Source: an uncultured Eubacteriales bacterium | Lineage (GTDB): Bacteria > Bacillota > Clostridia > Oscillospirales > CAG-272 | DNA length: 64,000 nucleotides | Assembly (NCBI GenBank): GCA_900546695.1 | Contig: URDX01000001.1 | Location: 120,488 to 184,487 of the forward strand | Reading direction: 5' to 3' | In this document: piece after piece, positions 1 through 8,732 of the stretch | Position numbering within the stretch: the stretch's first letter is position 1 | Layout of the letters: each line of letters starts with the position of its first letter | Program-made: the position numbers and the translations under genes | Notes under the pieces: model-generated | The model's input: the letters and a program-made list of their open reading frames with translations, nothing else | The model's database searches: none | Told to the model about the DNA's origin: nothing

Positions 1-50
1 AGCCCAACGGATTTTGAGTCCGTCACGTCTGCCAATTCCATCACACCGGC
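1..50 (-). tRNA. tRNA-Leu (CAA), 3' part cut by window edge
   Basis: Read on the minus strand the 5' end is at position 50: acceptor strand GCCGGTG, a D-arm with GGAATTGGCAGAC and an anticodon arm ACGGA-CTCAAAA-TCCGT. The loop gives anticodon CAA (codon UUG, leucine). The long variable arm, T-arm and 3' end lie beyond the window start, so only about half of the gene is visible. Confidence 0.88.
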
Positions 51-61
51 GTACCTTTAAT

Positions 62-90
62 ATAATAGCATAGTGTTGCGAAAAAATCAA
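62..90 (-). promoter_or_regulatory. promoter of tRNA-Leu
   Basis: On the minus strand TTGATT (90-85) and TATTAT (67-62) are separated by 17 bp, and the tRNA-Leu 5' end follows 11 bp later. It is back to back with the tRNA-Gly promoter. Confidence 0.6.
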
Positions 91-139
91 TAGGCAGGGA
101 GAAATTTTCACAGGCTGTGATTATTTTTGATAAAACATA

Positions 140-168
140 TTGACAAAGCCTGTGCTTTATGCTATAAT
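140..168 (+). promoter_or_regulatory. consensus promoter of tRNA-Gly
   Basis: TTGACA (140-145) and TATAAT (163-168) are both perfect and 17 bp apart, 21 bp before the tRNA. This is the vegetative sigma-A form. Confidence 0.85.
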
Positions 169-189
169 CTCATCGTTACCCGAAGAGAT

Positions 190-263
190 GCGAGTGTAGT
201 TCAATGGTAGAATCCCAGCCTTCCAAGCTGGTCGCGTGGGTTCGATTCCCATCACTCGCTCCA
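190..263 (+). tRNA. tRNA-Gly (TCC), CCA encoded
   Basis: Complete cloverleaf: acceptor GCGAGTG pairs with CACTCGC, anticodon arm CCAGC-CTTCCAA-GCTGG gives anticodon TCC (codon GGA), the T-loop is GTTCGATTC, and discriminator T is followed by an encoded CCA. Confidence 0.95.
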
Positions 264-270
264 AACGAGG

Positions 271-303
271 CGGCGATTTTCAGCAGAAAGTCGCCGTTTT
301 TTC
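271..303 (+). terminator. Rho-independent terminator of tRNA-Gly
   Basis: Stem CGGCGATTTT / AAAGTCGCCG followed by a run of six T, eight bases after the tRNA. Confidence 0.75.
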
Positions 304-369
304 TGTTTATTTACGCCGCGTTTTCTTTGCGGAAAAATACGGCTTTTAGAGCGTCAATCGACGCATATC

Positions 370-399
370 AAAAAAGCAGGTCGCATGACCTGCTTTTTT
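370..399. terminator. bidirectional terminator between tRNA-Gly and mscS
   Basis: Perfect stem GCAGGTC-GCAT-GACCTGC with six A before and six T after, so it can act on both strands. It lies downstream of the minus-strand MscS gene. Confidence 0.75.
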
Positions 400-528
400 A
401 TTCTATGCGGTGCCCTCACCGTTTCATCGCCGCGCTATGCCGTCCGACGCTTGCACGGCGATGCATTATGCCGTCCGACGACTGCGCGGCAGCATCACCC
501 AAGGTCGGCAAAGTGCCGCCGTTATCCG

Positions 529-1347
529 TCAATAATACTCCGCATCGTGCCTGAGTGTCGGCGCGTCGGTATGCACATCGAGCTGATTATACGGTATCTG
601 CATGCCCGCCTCTGCGAGTCCGCTCTGTATCAGGCGCAGTGCTTCGCGGCGGCGCTCATATTTATCCTCGGGCGGGCAGAAGAAGCGCAGGCGGTAGTCG
701 ATAGCGGATGCCTCAAACTCCTGCGTGCCCTTATAGCTGCTCTTTTTCACCCCGCTGAGCTGCCCTATGCGCTCGCTTATGCCGCGCATGACCTTATCGA
801 CGCGGTTAAAATCCTCATCGTACGACAGCGGAACGTCGATATCTATCATAAGCAGCTTAGGCAGCCTCGTGATTTCCGAAATATTACGGTTGCAAACGGT
901 CATAATTGTATTATCAAGGGTACTGCGCAGAGTGGTGGTTTTCATCGTAAAGCCGACAACAACGCTTTCGATATCCTTATACCGCACAACATCCCCAACC
1001 GCGAAAAAGCGGTCGCTCATTATATGGATACCCATGATAACATCCTTGAGCACATCCTGAATGGCAAGACCGACTATAGCACTCAAAAGTCCGAGTCCTG
1101 CGACAGCAGAGCTGACGTTCACGCCGTTGAGCTGCAGCACCCAGAGCACGGTGATGGCTATGAGCATAAAGCGGGCGACGCTGAACGCGACACGCACAAA
1201 TGTCGCATGCTGACCCTTTGAACGATCGGAAGCGATATAGCGAGTATACAGTTTTTTCAGCAGAAAGAAGAGCAGCACGCCGACGCCGACGGCGATAACG
1301 CTCGATATGGCGCGTGCGCTCGTGATATATTCGACAATTTTCTCCAT
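529..1347 (-). CDS. MscS-family small-conductance mechanosensitive channel
   Basis: Membrane channel that opens under tension and releases solutes on osmotic downshock. The 272-residue product has three hydrophobic segments (about 13-33, 50-70 and 77-105). The third is glycine- and alanine-rich (GLGLLSAIVGLAIQDVLKD), the pore-lining TM3 of the family, followed by the soluble beta and alpha/beta domains with the FAVGDVV motif. I chose the ATG at 1347 because GGAGAGG lies just upstream; an in-frame start 15 codons earlier has no such site. Single gene, with terminators on both sides. The short N-terminus is typical of the minimal MscS/YkuT type. Confidence 0.9.
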   Translation of the reverse strand: MEKIVEYITSARAISSVIAVGVGVLLFFLLKKLYTRYIASDRSKGQHATFVRVAFSVARFMLIAITVLWVLQLNGVNVSSAVAGLGLLSAIVGLAIQDVLKDVIMGIHIMSDRFFAVGDVVRYKDIESVVVGFTMKTTTLRSTLDNTIMTVCNRNISEITRLPKLLMIDIDVPLSYDEDFNRVDKVMRGISERIGQLSGVKKSSYKGTQEFEASAIDYRLRFFCPPEDKYERRREALRLIQSGLAEAGMQIPYNQLDVHTDAPTLRHDAEYY

Positions 1348-1528
1348 AAAACACCTCTCCGCAGGCAGACCGACCGCTTCCGTACGCGACACGGAACGTG
1401 CTCTGCGACTGAAGATATTTTATCATGAGTGCGTAAAAAACGCAATACCGCGCCGAATAATTCCGATAAATATTGCGTCGACTGCGCGATATCAACCCAC
1501 GGTAGAATAAATCAACCGTACACCGAAA

Positions 1529-1564
1529 CAGCGGCACCGCGAAAAAGCACGGTGCCGCTGTTTT
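1529..1564. terminator. hairpin downstream of alaS
   Basis: An 11-bp perfect stem (CAGCGGCACCG / CGGTGCCGCTG) with short A and T runs on either side. It lies in the 344-bp spacer between the alaS stop and the mscS start and probably ends the alaS transcript. A second small stem GCTGCC-GTC-GGCAGC sits at 1567-1581. Nothing else is evident in this spacer. Confidence 0.55.
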
Positions 1565-1691
1565 ACGCTGCCGTCGGCAGCATAATTACGAAAATATAAT
1601 AGGATTTCCACGGGCAATATCGCCGAAAACATGCCGAGCAATGTAGGCTGTCATCCGCATGCGATATTGCCTACGCATTCCGAGCACGATA

Positions 1692-4334
1692 TTACTTAAG
1701 CATCCTGCGTACGGTATCCGCAACCGCTGCAAGCGCTGCGGGTATCTTATCCGCATCCTTCGCCCCCGATGTTGCGGAATCGGGACGTCCGCCGCCCTTG
1801 CCGCCTGCTATGGCGCTTATCTCGCGGAGGATAGCGCCCGCGTTTGCCCCTGCTGCGACCGCTGCTTTACCGCATGCGCAGGTAAAGTTGAGCTTTCCGC
1901 CGCAATCGGTAGAGATAACGACAACATAATCGTCGTGCGATGCCTTTATCTCGTCACAGACAGCTCTTGCAGTGTCAACGCCGCTGCCGCTCGTCTGCTT
2001 TGTCACTACCTTGACCGCGCCGACCTCGACCGCGCTGCTGAGAATAGCCTCGGTCTGCATGGAGGCGATACGGGAGTTAAGCATCTCGGTCTCGCGCTTT
2101 GCGCCGCGCAGCTCTGTCTGGAGCGCTGCCGCGCGGCGGGCGATGTCGTGTACATTAGCCGCCTTAAGCTCCTTTGCGGTATCGGAAATGAGCGCATCGC
2201 GCTCGGAGAGCAGTGCAAGCACGCCGAGACCCGTCGTTCCCTCGATACGGCGCACGCCTGCGGCGATACCCGTCTCGGAGATTATCTTGAAGAGTCCGAG
2301 CTTTGCGGTATTCGATGCGTGCGTACCTCCGCACAGCTCGGTCGAGAAATCGCCCATCTTTACCATGCGGACAACGCTGCCGTACTTCTCACCGAAGAGG
2401 GCGGTAGCGCCGCTCTTCCTTGCGGTCTCAACATCGGTCTCGACGGTAACTATATCCTCGCCGCGCAGTATCTCCTCGTTTACAAGAGCCTCAACGCGGG
2501 CAAGCTCCTCCTCGGTCATAGCCGAGTAGTGCTTAAAGTCGAATCTCACGCGCTCCGCGTCAACATAAGAGCCCGCCTGTTCGACATGGTCGCCGAGAAC
2601 GGTGCGCAGTGCCGCCTGAAGCAGATGCGCGGCGGAGTGGTTGCGGCGGATAGCCTCGCGGCGTACCGCGTCTATGCGTGCCGTAACGGTGTCGCCTATC
2701 GATACGGGGGTGCCGTCAAGCTCGCAGATGTGCATATAGATGCCGCTGTTTTTCTTGGTATCGACGACGGGAATGCTGCGTCCCGCGCATTCGATAATAC
2801 CCGTGTCGCCGACCTGACCTCCGCCCTCTCCGTAGAAGGGGGTACGGTCGAGAACTATCATGACCTTGCCGTCCGATGCGTCGGGCAGCTCCTCGGTCGT
2901 CTCTGCGTCGATGATAGCGAGCACATGCGCCTCGCTCTCGGTATCGGTATAGCCTGTAAACTCGGTCGCGGGCAGCTTTCCGAGTGCGGGGATTGCGTCG
3001 CTCGTCCAGCCGAGATCGCCCATTGCGGCACGTGCGGCTCTCGCGCGCTTTTTCTGCTCCGCAAGAAGCGTCTCAAAGCCCGCCTCGTCGATGCCGAGAC
3101 CCGCCTCGAGCGCTATCTCGCGCGTAAGGTCTACGGGGAAGCCGAAGGTGTCGCTGAGCTTGAAAACATCCTCTCCCGGGAGGGTATCCGAGCCCGCTGC
3201 CTTTGTTTCCTTTATCATGGAATCGAGGATGTCGAGACCGCTGTCGATGGTAGCGGCAAAGCGATCCTCCTCGATGTTAACGACCTTCTTGATATAATCG
3301 AGCTTTTCGGTAAGCTCGGGATACTCACTGAAATTCTCACGCGCTACGACGGGGACGATATCGGCAAGGAATGTGCCCTTGATGCCGAGCAGTCTGCCGT
3401 GACGTGCGGCGCGGCGGAGCAGACGGCGAAGCACATAGCCCCTGCCCTCGTTCGAGGGTACAACGCCGTCGCAGATGAGGAAGGTCGTGCTTCTGATATG
3501 GTCGGTTATGACGCGGAGCGAGATGTCCTTCTTCTCGTCCTCGCCGTACTTGACATTCGCCTTTTCGCTGATGGCGAGCATGATATTGCGGACGGTGTCG
3601 ACCTCGAACAGATTGTCAACGCCCTGCATAAGGCATGCAAGACGCTCAAGTCCCATACCCGTGTCGATGTTCGGGTTTGCAAGGCGGGTATAGCCGCCCT
3701 TTCCGTCGCCGTCGAACTGCGTGAATACGAGGTTCCAGAATTCCATAAAGCGGTCGCAGTCGCAACCCGGCTTACAGTCGGGCTTTCCGCAGCCGTACTT
3801 CTCGCCGCGGTCGAAATGTATCTCGGAGCAGGGGCCGCAGGGACCGCTGCCGTGCTCCCAGAAGTTATCCTCCTTACCGAGACGGACAATGCGCTCTGCG
3901 GGAACGCCTATCTTGTTGTGCCAGATGTCAAAAGCCTCGTCGTCATCGAGATAGATGGTCACCCACAGCTTGTCCTCGGGCAGCTCAAGCACCTTGGTGC
4001 AGAATTCCCATGCCCACGGAATAGCTTCGTTCTTGAAATAGTCGCCGAAGGAGAAGTTTCCGAGCATCTCGAAATATGTACCGTGACGTGCGGTAATACC
4101 GACCCGCTCGATATCCGGAGTACGGATGCACTTCTGACAGGTCGTCATGCGGTGACGCGGCGGCTCGACCTCTCCCGTAAAGTATTTTTTGAGCGGGGTC
4201 ATGCCCGCATTGATGAGCAGTATGGACTTGTCGTCGATAGGTACGAGCGGATAGCTCTTATGACGGAGATGTCCCTTTGACTCGAAAAATGAGAGATACA
4301 TCTCGCGAAGGTCGTTAAGTGAGGTCCATTTCAT
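1692..4334 (-). CDS. alaS: alanine--tRNA ligase
   Basis: Charges tRNA-Ala in the cytoplasm. The 880-residue length is normal. The N-terminal class II aminoacylation domain begins MKWTSLNDLREMYLSFF and includes RHGTYFEMLGNFSFGDYFK. The editing domain carries the zinc-site motifs HSAAH and CGGTH, and a C-terminal DHHA1-like region with a GKGGGRPD motif ends the protein. I start at ATG 4334 because of the conserved N-terminus and the nearby purine-rich GAGAAAGGAT; an in-frame start 12 codons upstream would add unrelated residues. It follows the BrxD-like ATPase gene by about 63 bp, too short for a T-box leader, and none is seen. Confidence 0.98.
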   Translation of the reverse strand: MKWTSLNDLREMYLSFFESKGHLRHKSYPLVPIDDKSILLINAGMTPLKKYFTGEVEPPRHRMTTCQKCIRTPDIERVGITARHGTYFEMLGNFSFGDYFKNEAIPWAWEFCTKVLELPEDKLWVTIYLDDDEAFDIWHNKIGVPAERIVRLGKEDNFWEHGSGPCGPCSEIHFDRGEKYGCGKPDCKPGCDCDRFMEFWNLVFTQFDGDGKGGYTRLANPNIDTGMGLERLACLMQGVDNLFEVDTVRNIMLAISEKANVKYGEDEKKDISLRVITDHIRSTTFLICDGVVPSNEGRGYVLRRLLRRAARHGRLLGIKGTFLADIVPVVARENFSEYPELTEKLDYIKKVVNIEEDRFAATIDSGLDILDSMIKETKAAGSDTLPGEDVFKLSDTFGFPVDLTREIALEAGLGIDEAGFETLLAEQKKRARAARAAMGDLGWTSDAIPALGKLPATEFTGYTDTESEAHVLAIIDAETTEELPDASDGKVMIVLDRTPFYGEGGGQVGDTGIIECAGRSIPVVDTKKNSGIYMHICELDGTPVSIGDTVTARIDAVRREAIRRNHSAAHLLQAALRTVLGDHVEQAGSYVDAERVRFDFKHYSAMTEEELARVEALVNEEILRGEDIVTVETDVETARKSGATALFGEKYGSVVRMVKMGDFSTELCGGTHASNTAKLGLFKIISETGIAAGVRRIEGTTGLGVLALLSERDALISDTAKELKAANVHDIARRAAALQTELRGAKRETEMLNSRIASMQTEAILSSAVEVGAVKVVTKQTSGSGVDTARAVCDEIKASHDDYVVVISTDCGGKLNFTCACGKAAVAAGANAGAILREISAIAGGKGGGRPDSATSGAKDADKIPAALAAVADTVRRMLK

Positions 4335-4397
4335 GGTCTGATATCCTTTCTCAGCCGCGCACGGCGGCATCTTCTGTATATTATAAAATATTTCGGC

Positions 4398-5771
4398 TCA
4401 AAGGTCAATATCTTCCGCCGTAATTTCTGTGCCGTATGCGGCATGAGCGGGGGATTTTTTTTCGTTATCAGCCGCAGCCGCCGTATCGGGCGCGCCGAAA
4501 CCGACCTCCGACCCGCCTACAACGCCGTCAAAGGTCGCATCGGGATTCTGCATCAGTATGCCGAGCACCGCCATGTAATCACGCAGCAGCTCACGCGGGG
4601 TGAGCAGCGTATCCGCGCCCGCGCGCTCGAGGCAGCGGGAAAGAAAGCTCTCGATATTTTCAGGCGTGACGGGCGGCTCCCAGCCGTAATACTGCGCGTG
4701 CAGCTCGGTCATACGGGCAAGCAGTGCAAGCAGCTCGTTATCCGAGAGACGGCGCAGCCTGATAACGGGGCTGAGCAGATTCTTGTAGTCGGGCGAATCG
4801 TATCTGCTGTCGCACAGTCTGCTGCGCAGCGCCTCATACGAGAACAGCCCGCGGCGAGGGTCCTCGAGAAATTGCGGCGTTCCGCCGAATATCCAGCCGA
4901 GCCCTTCCGAGCGCCCCTGCATGGTATCGTTGAAGAGCGAAAGCAGCTTTTCGTAGTTATTCTCGCGCGAGATGCGGTTCGGTATCTTATACAGATTTAC
5001 GCATTCGTCGATGAACACGACCAATCCGCGGTAGCCCGTCTTTCGCGCAAAGACCGCAAGCAGCTTTATCATGTCCTGCCAGTTGTCGTCGCCGATGATG
5101 TCTCCGACGGGGAGCTCGCGCTTTGCCTCCGTCTTTGTGCGGTATTCTCCGCGCAGCCACTTCATGCAGCGGCTCTGCACATCGTCGTCCCCGTCCTGCA
5201 CAGCACGGTAATAGGTCATTATTACGGCGGAAAAATCAAAGCCGCCAACATACCCCTGCAGCTCGCGCGATGTCGAAAGTATCCTGCGCGACATCTCCGC
5301 CGCAAAATCCTCGCTGCCGTAGGTATATCCCTCGGCTATCAGCGCGCCCTGAACATCGGACAGCCAACGCGCTATCATAACGGGTAGCGCTCCGCCGTCG
5401 GGGGAGGTCTTGCACGCGAGATTCTTTATCAGCTCGCGGTAGGTCGCAATGCCCGTTCCCGAGCCGCCGCATATCCTGCGCTCGGGCGAAAGATCGGCAT
5501 CCGCCGTCACAAAGCCGCGCTCGCATGCATAACCGCGCAGCAGCTGCATGAGAAAGCTCTTTCCGCTTCCGTATCTGCCTATGATGAAGCGCATAGCCGA
5601 GCCGCCCTCGCTGACAGTCTCAAGGTCCGAAAGCAGCGCCTCGAGCTCGTCGGTCCTTCCTATCGCAATGTACGGCGCACCGACCCGCGGAACCACTCCC
5701 GCGGCAACCGAGCCGACAAGCGCCGAGAGAACGCGCTTCGGTACGCGCTCACGCTTATTTTCAACCGCCAT
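4398..5771 (-). CDS. BrxC/BrxD-like P-loop ATPase (DUF2791 type)
   Basis: ATPase of the BREX BrxC/BrxD superfamily, thought to couple ATP hydrolysis to remodelling in defence or stress complexes. The 457-residue product has Walker A GRYGSGKS (65-72), Walker B LVVFIDE (250-256), a GGTPQF sensor-like motif (about 296) and a downstream arginine-rich YEALRSRL segment, as in BrxD. It starts 5 bp after the TerB-N gene, so the two are one transcript. In related loci (from memory of the family) this pair is joined by a DEAD/DEAH helicase; here the next gene is alaS, 63 bp away. The last 60 residues are acidic and look disordered. The exact target is unknown. Confidence 0.8.
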   Translation of the reverse strand: MAVENKRERVPKRVLSALVGSVAAGVVPRVGAPYIAIGRTDELEALLSDLETVSEGGSAMRFIIGRYGSGKSFLMQLLRGYACERGFVTADADLSPERRICGGSGTGIATYRELIKNLACKTSPDGGALPVMIARWLSDVQGALIAEGYTYGSEDFAAEMSRRILSTSRELQGYVGGFDFSAVIMTYYRAVQDGDDDVQSRCMKWLRGEYRTKTEAKRELPVGDIIGDDNWQDMIKLLAVFARKTGYRGLVVFIDECVNLYKIPNRISRENNYEKLLSLFNDTMQGRSEGLGWIFGGTPQFLEDPRRGLFSYEALRSRLCDSRYDSPDYKNLLSPVIRLRRLSDNELLALLARMTELHAQYYGWEPPVTPENIESFLSRCLERAGADTLLTPRELLRDYMAVLGILMQNPDATFDGVVGGSEVGFGAPDTAAAADNEKKSPAHAAYGTEITAEDIDL

Positions 5772-5776
5772 TCAGC

Positions 5777-7990
5777 TTACCTCCCTGATCCGCAGCTGCG
5801 GAGAAATTCCTCCGCCTCGTCTCTGTAATCCTCTGTTATCGCATAGCCCGATGCGGTGTGCTCCGCGATCGAGTCGCCTATATCGTCGTATAACAGCTCG
5901 TTTATACGGTCGCACAGCGCCGCGGGCAGTATCGCGGCAGACAGCGCATAGCGCTCAAAGCCCGCGCCGTCTCCGTCGAGCAGCATCCGCAGCCCGATTA
6001 GCTCGGGGCTGCCTGAGTCGGCAGCGCCCGCCGCCTCATCCGCATCATCTGCTGTGCCCATCGAGCCTGTAGTATGCACCGCACCCGCAGTGCCCGTCGC
6101 GCTCGCAGTATACACCGAGCCCGCAGCGCCCGTCGCGCTCGCAGTATACACCGAGCCCGCAGCGCCTTCTGCGCACGTTTTGTCCAAAGCGCCGTTCGCG
6201 CCCGTTTTATCCGACGTGCGCTCAGTGCCCGTCTTGCCCGCGGCGTTCTCTGCGCTCACATTACCGTCGGACGCGCCTCCGACGGCAGAGCGGACATCCG
6301 CAGCATCCGAAAACGCCTCTTCAAGCCGCTCGGTCATTCTCCATGAGCGGCGCTCTATCTCCATAGCACGATCAAACGACATTCCGCTGTTCTCGGGCGC
6401 GTAGAAATGCTCGTATTCGGGCGCGACCTCGGGTGGTGCGGCGGGCCTTTTTCCCGCACGGCGCACGCTCTCCTCGCGCTCGATGACGGGCGCAAAATAT
6501 CGGTCTATCGCCCGCCGCATCTCCTCGGGCAGCGCAGTTATCTTAAAGCGCGCCTTGATACCGAGCAGTCTGCGAACCTGATTTTCCGCATACTTGACCG
6601 CGGCGGTCACGGCTTCAGAGTCCGCGCAGCCGCATGCTCTTATATAGTCGATGCGCAGACGGCACTTGACCTCCGACGAGCACACCGCGCCGCTGTACGA
6701 CTCGGCTATATACCTCTCGAGACTGCCGTCGGCTGTCGCACCGCCGCCCATTGCCGTCATAGCCGCCGTTATTGCGGCGGGCATGTGTCGCTCGTAGCAG
6801 CCACGCCCCGCAGCCGTCATATACTTGCTCTCCTGCCATGCATAATGCGATAGCACCGACGCAAGCGACAGCGGGTCGGCTGCGCCGCTCTCGATATCGT
6901 AGCAGACAAAAAACTCGGGCAGCGCCGTATATCGCCCCGCTATCGCCGCGATATCATGCATATATTCGCGCGGCAGCGAAACGCCGTGTATCAGACAGTA
7001 ATCGCGCAGCCACGGAATGACCGAGTTGCGTATGCCGATGACCGTCTCCGCATAGCCCGTAATAACGCGGCAGAGCAGCTTTACACCGTCCTCAGGCGCG
7101 ATAAGGTCGGGCAGATTTATTACCTCGTACAGAAACAGCAGCACATAGCTGCGCGACGCTTTTATCAGCTTACCCGCACGGAGACAGCTGCGCCACCTGA
7201 AATAATAGGCAAGCTGCGCGTCCGTCATCATCGAATATTGCGGCACATAGGAAACGAATTCCGCATACGGCACCTCCTGCCCCTCTCTCGAAAAGAAGGA
7301 GACCGCGTCGGCGCGGAAGCGCTCGTAAAAGTTGTATGCAGACGGCCATGTCAGGATATCGACATGCCGCAGAAACGGGTGACGCGGCTCATACGACCGA
7401 ATCAGTCCCGTATCGCGAAACGAGCTGCTGCGCGGCACGGCGACCGAATAACCCGTGTCTCCGCCCCTGCTGCTCTGCCCCGCGCTGCCTCGGCTGCGCA
7501 GGCGTGCAAACAGCTCGGATATCTCGTCGTCTGCAGCGCTCCGCTCGCGCCGCAGCGGCTGTATTGCAGACTGCTGCGAAACTGCGGGACGAGAAGCGTC
7601 CGCGCCGCCCGAGAGTGATATCTCCTGCGGCAATGCAGCGGTCTGCGGTGCGGGCGCGGGCTCTGTCCCACGCCAGCCGCTCCTTCTCCCGCTCGGCGGT
7701 ACGATGTCCCGCATGTCAGAGTTGCCGCCGTCGGCGCTATACGGCGTACCGTATCCTCCGACATCCTCCGCGCTCCCGTCGGAAAGCTCCGCACGCGGGC
7801 GCTCTCCGCTGTCTCGTACCGAGACCGAATCGAGCGAGCGCTCGTCTGTGCCTATCTCTATCAGCGGTGTTTCGGTGTCGGGAGAAAACTCCCGAAGATA
7901 CTTTTTCGGTATGGGAGGGAGCGCCTCAAAGACATCGTCGTCAAAGCTGCCGCCGCCCGAGCTCCGCCCGTCTTTTCCGTTATCGTACAC
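5777..7990 (-). CDS. TerB-N/TerB-C domain protein, partner of BrxD-like ATPase
   Basis: The 737-residue product has a disordered Ser/Gly/Pro-rich head (1-200), a TerB N-terminal domain (about 205-410, with VPYAEFVSYVPQYSMMTD followed by YYFRWRS) and a TerB-C-like C-terminus (about 430-737) ending in an acidic helical segment. TerB-type domains occur in tellurite-associated stress systems. Residues 567-660 are a low-complexity Gly/Ala/Thr/Asp insertion inside the TerB-C part, coded by a 36-bp tandem repeat. I take the GTG at 7990 as start because GGAGG and GGGAGG precede it. Role inferred: adaptor of a stress or phage-defence complex with the ATPase. No catalytic motif is seen. Confidence 0.8.
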   Translation of the reverse strand: MYDNGKDGRSSGGGSFDDDVFEALPPIPKKYLREFSPDTETPLIEIGTDERSLDSVSVRDSGERPRAELSDGSAEDVGGYGTPYSADGGNSDMRDIVPPSGRRSGWRGTEPAPAPQTAALPQEISLSGGADASRPAVSQQSAIQPLRRERSAADDEISELFARLRSRGSAGQSSRGGDTGYSVAVPRSSSFRDTGLIRSYEPRHPFLRHVDILTWPSAYNFYERFRADAVSFFSREGQEVPYAEFVSYVPQYSMMTDAQLAYYFRWRSCLRAGKLIKASRSYVLLFLYEVINLPDLIAPEDGVKLLCRVITGYAETVIGIRNSVIPWLRDYCLIHGVSLPREYMHDIAAIAGRYTALPEFFVCYDIESGAADPLSLASVLSHYAWQESKYMTAAGRGCYERHMPAAITAAMTAMGGGATADGSLERYIAESYSGAVCSSEVKCRLRIDYIRACGCADSEAVTAAVKYAENQVRRLLGIKARFKITALPEEMRRAIDRYFAPVIEREESVRRAGKRPAAPPEVAPEYEHFYAPENSGMSFDRAMEIERRSWRMTERLEEAFSDAADVRSAVGGASDGNVSAENAAGKTGTERTSDKTGANGALDKTCAEGAAGSVYTASATGAAGSVYTASATGTAGAVHTTGSMGTADDADEAAGAADSGSPELIGLRMLLDGDGAGFERYALSAAILPAALCDRINELLYDDIGDSIAEHTASGYAITEDYRDEAEEFLRSCGSGR
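6062..6163 (-). repeat. 36-bp tandem repeat inside the TerB gene
   Basis: Two identical 36-bp units (6092-6127 and 6128-6163) and a degenerate third (6062-6091). They encode a repeated 12-residue GAAGSVYTASAT motif in the low-complexity linker. Expected to vary in copy number. Confidence 0.85.
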
Positions 7991-8174
7991 AGTCTGCCCC
8001 TCCCTTCCTCCGCAGATATGCGGTCATGTTTGAATCATATTATTTTATCATATATGTTCTCCCGTGTCAATGTTTAGCATACGTAAAATTCGGTGCGATG
8101 CGGGATGAAGGTCTCGCCCGAGCTCCGTTTCGGGAGCTTCGTTCCGAATTCGATAAAAAACTTTAAAAAAACTA

Positions 8175-8203
8175 TTGACAAACAGATCGAAACCTGATAT
8201 AAT
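8175..8203 (+). promoter_or_regulatory. consensus promoter of tRNA-Thr
   Basis: TTGACA (8175-8180) and TATAAT (8198-8203) are 17 bp apart, 15 bp before the tRNA. Confidence 0.85.
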
Positions 8204-8218
8204 TACATCGTTCGAGAC

Positions 8219-8294
8219 GCTGCTATGGCTCAGTTGGTAGAGCACATCCTTGGTAAGGATGAGGTCATCAGTTCGACTCTGATTAGCAGCTCCA
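8219..8294 (+). tRNA. tRNA-Thr (GGT), CCA encoded
   Basis: Acceptor GCTGCTA pairs with TAGCAGC. The anticodon arm CATCC-TTGGTAA-GGATG gives anticodon GGT (codons ACC/ACU). The T-loop GTTCGACTC is present, followed by discriminator T and CCA. Confidence 0.95.
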
Positions 8295-8297
8295 GCA

Positions 8298-8336
8298 AGC
8301 CGTTCTGTATATGAAATACAGAACGGCTTTTGTTTT
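8298..8336 (+). terminator. strong terminator of tRNA-Thr
   Basis: Stem AGCCGTTCTGTAT / ATACAGAACGGCT with a T-rich tail. A family A repeat begins immediately after it. Confidence 0.85.
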
Positions 8337-8337
8337 T

Positions 8338-8614
8338 GGGGAAGCAAAACCGTCCGGACCGAAAAAGCAAAAAAACTATGATAATCGATCCTTAATATAT
8401 CCCATATTGCTGATAAGCGGAAGGAATCCTGACGGATTCCTTCTCAAAGCCCGGTTTTCGCTTTTCCTGCGCCCGATGTCGCCCAGCGACGTACAATCGT
8501 ACGACCTGCGCGACGAAATCGAACACTCCAAACGATTATATCTCTCCCCGTTCCTGCATTGAGCTATATGTTATCGCTTTTTCCGCAGTCGTCACTCCGA
8601 ACTTTTTTCTATCC
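8338..8614 (+). repeat. dispersed repeat family A, copy 1
   Basis: This non-coding element fills most of the 437-bp gap after tRNA-Thr. In order it has: a head GGGGAAGC...CCGTCCGGACCG; the hairpin GGAATCC-TGAC-GGATTCC (extended by AAG/CTT); TGCGCCCGAT followed by TCGCC; a GTAC-containing hairpin; a tail CGACGAAATCGAACACTCC then TATCTCTCCCC; and CACTCCGAAC followed by TTTTTTCTATC, shared with copy 3. It starts at the end of the tRNA terminator, in the tRNA's direction. Confidence 0.75.
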
Positions 8615-8668
8615 ACCAAGGCAATGTCGAAAATGCCCGTATGTCGCTGAGCGGAATTTCCTTTTGCC

Positions 8669-8697
8669 TTGACAATCGGGGAAAATGCCGCTATAAT
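8669..8697 (+). promoter_or_regulatory. consensus promoter of the recombinase gene
   Basis: TTGACA (8669-8674) and TATAAT (8692-8697) are 17 bp apart, 35 bp before the chosen ATG. Confidence 0.8.
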
Positions 8698-8732
8698 TAA
8701 TAGGATAAATTTTGTCGCATGGGGGTGCGGAA

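Noticed and set aside
1659..4280. 873-residue open frame on the plus strand
   Set aside because: It is antisense to alaS, whose family motifs are clear; a long open antisense frame is expected in this GC-rich DNA.
4335..4397. T-box before alaS
   Set aside because: The gap is only about 63 bp and lacks the conserved T-box sequence.
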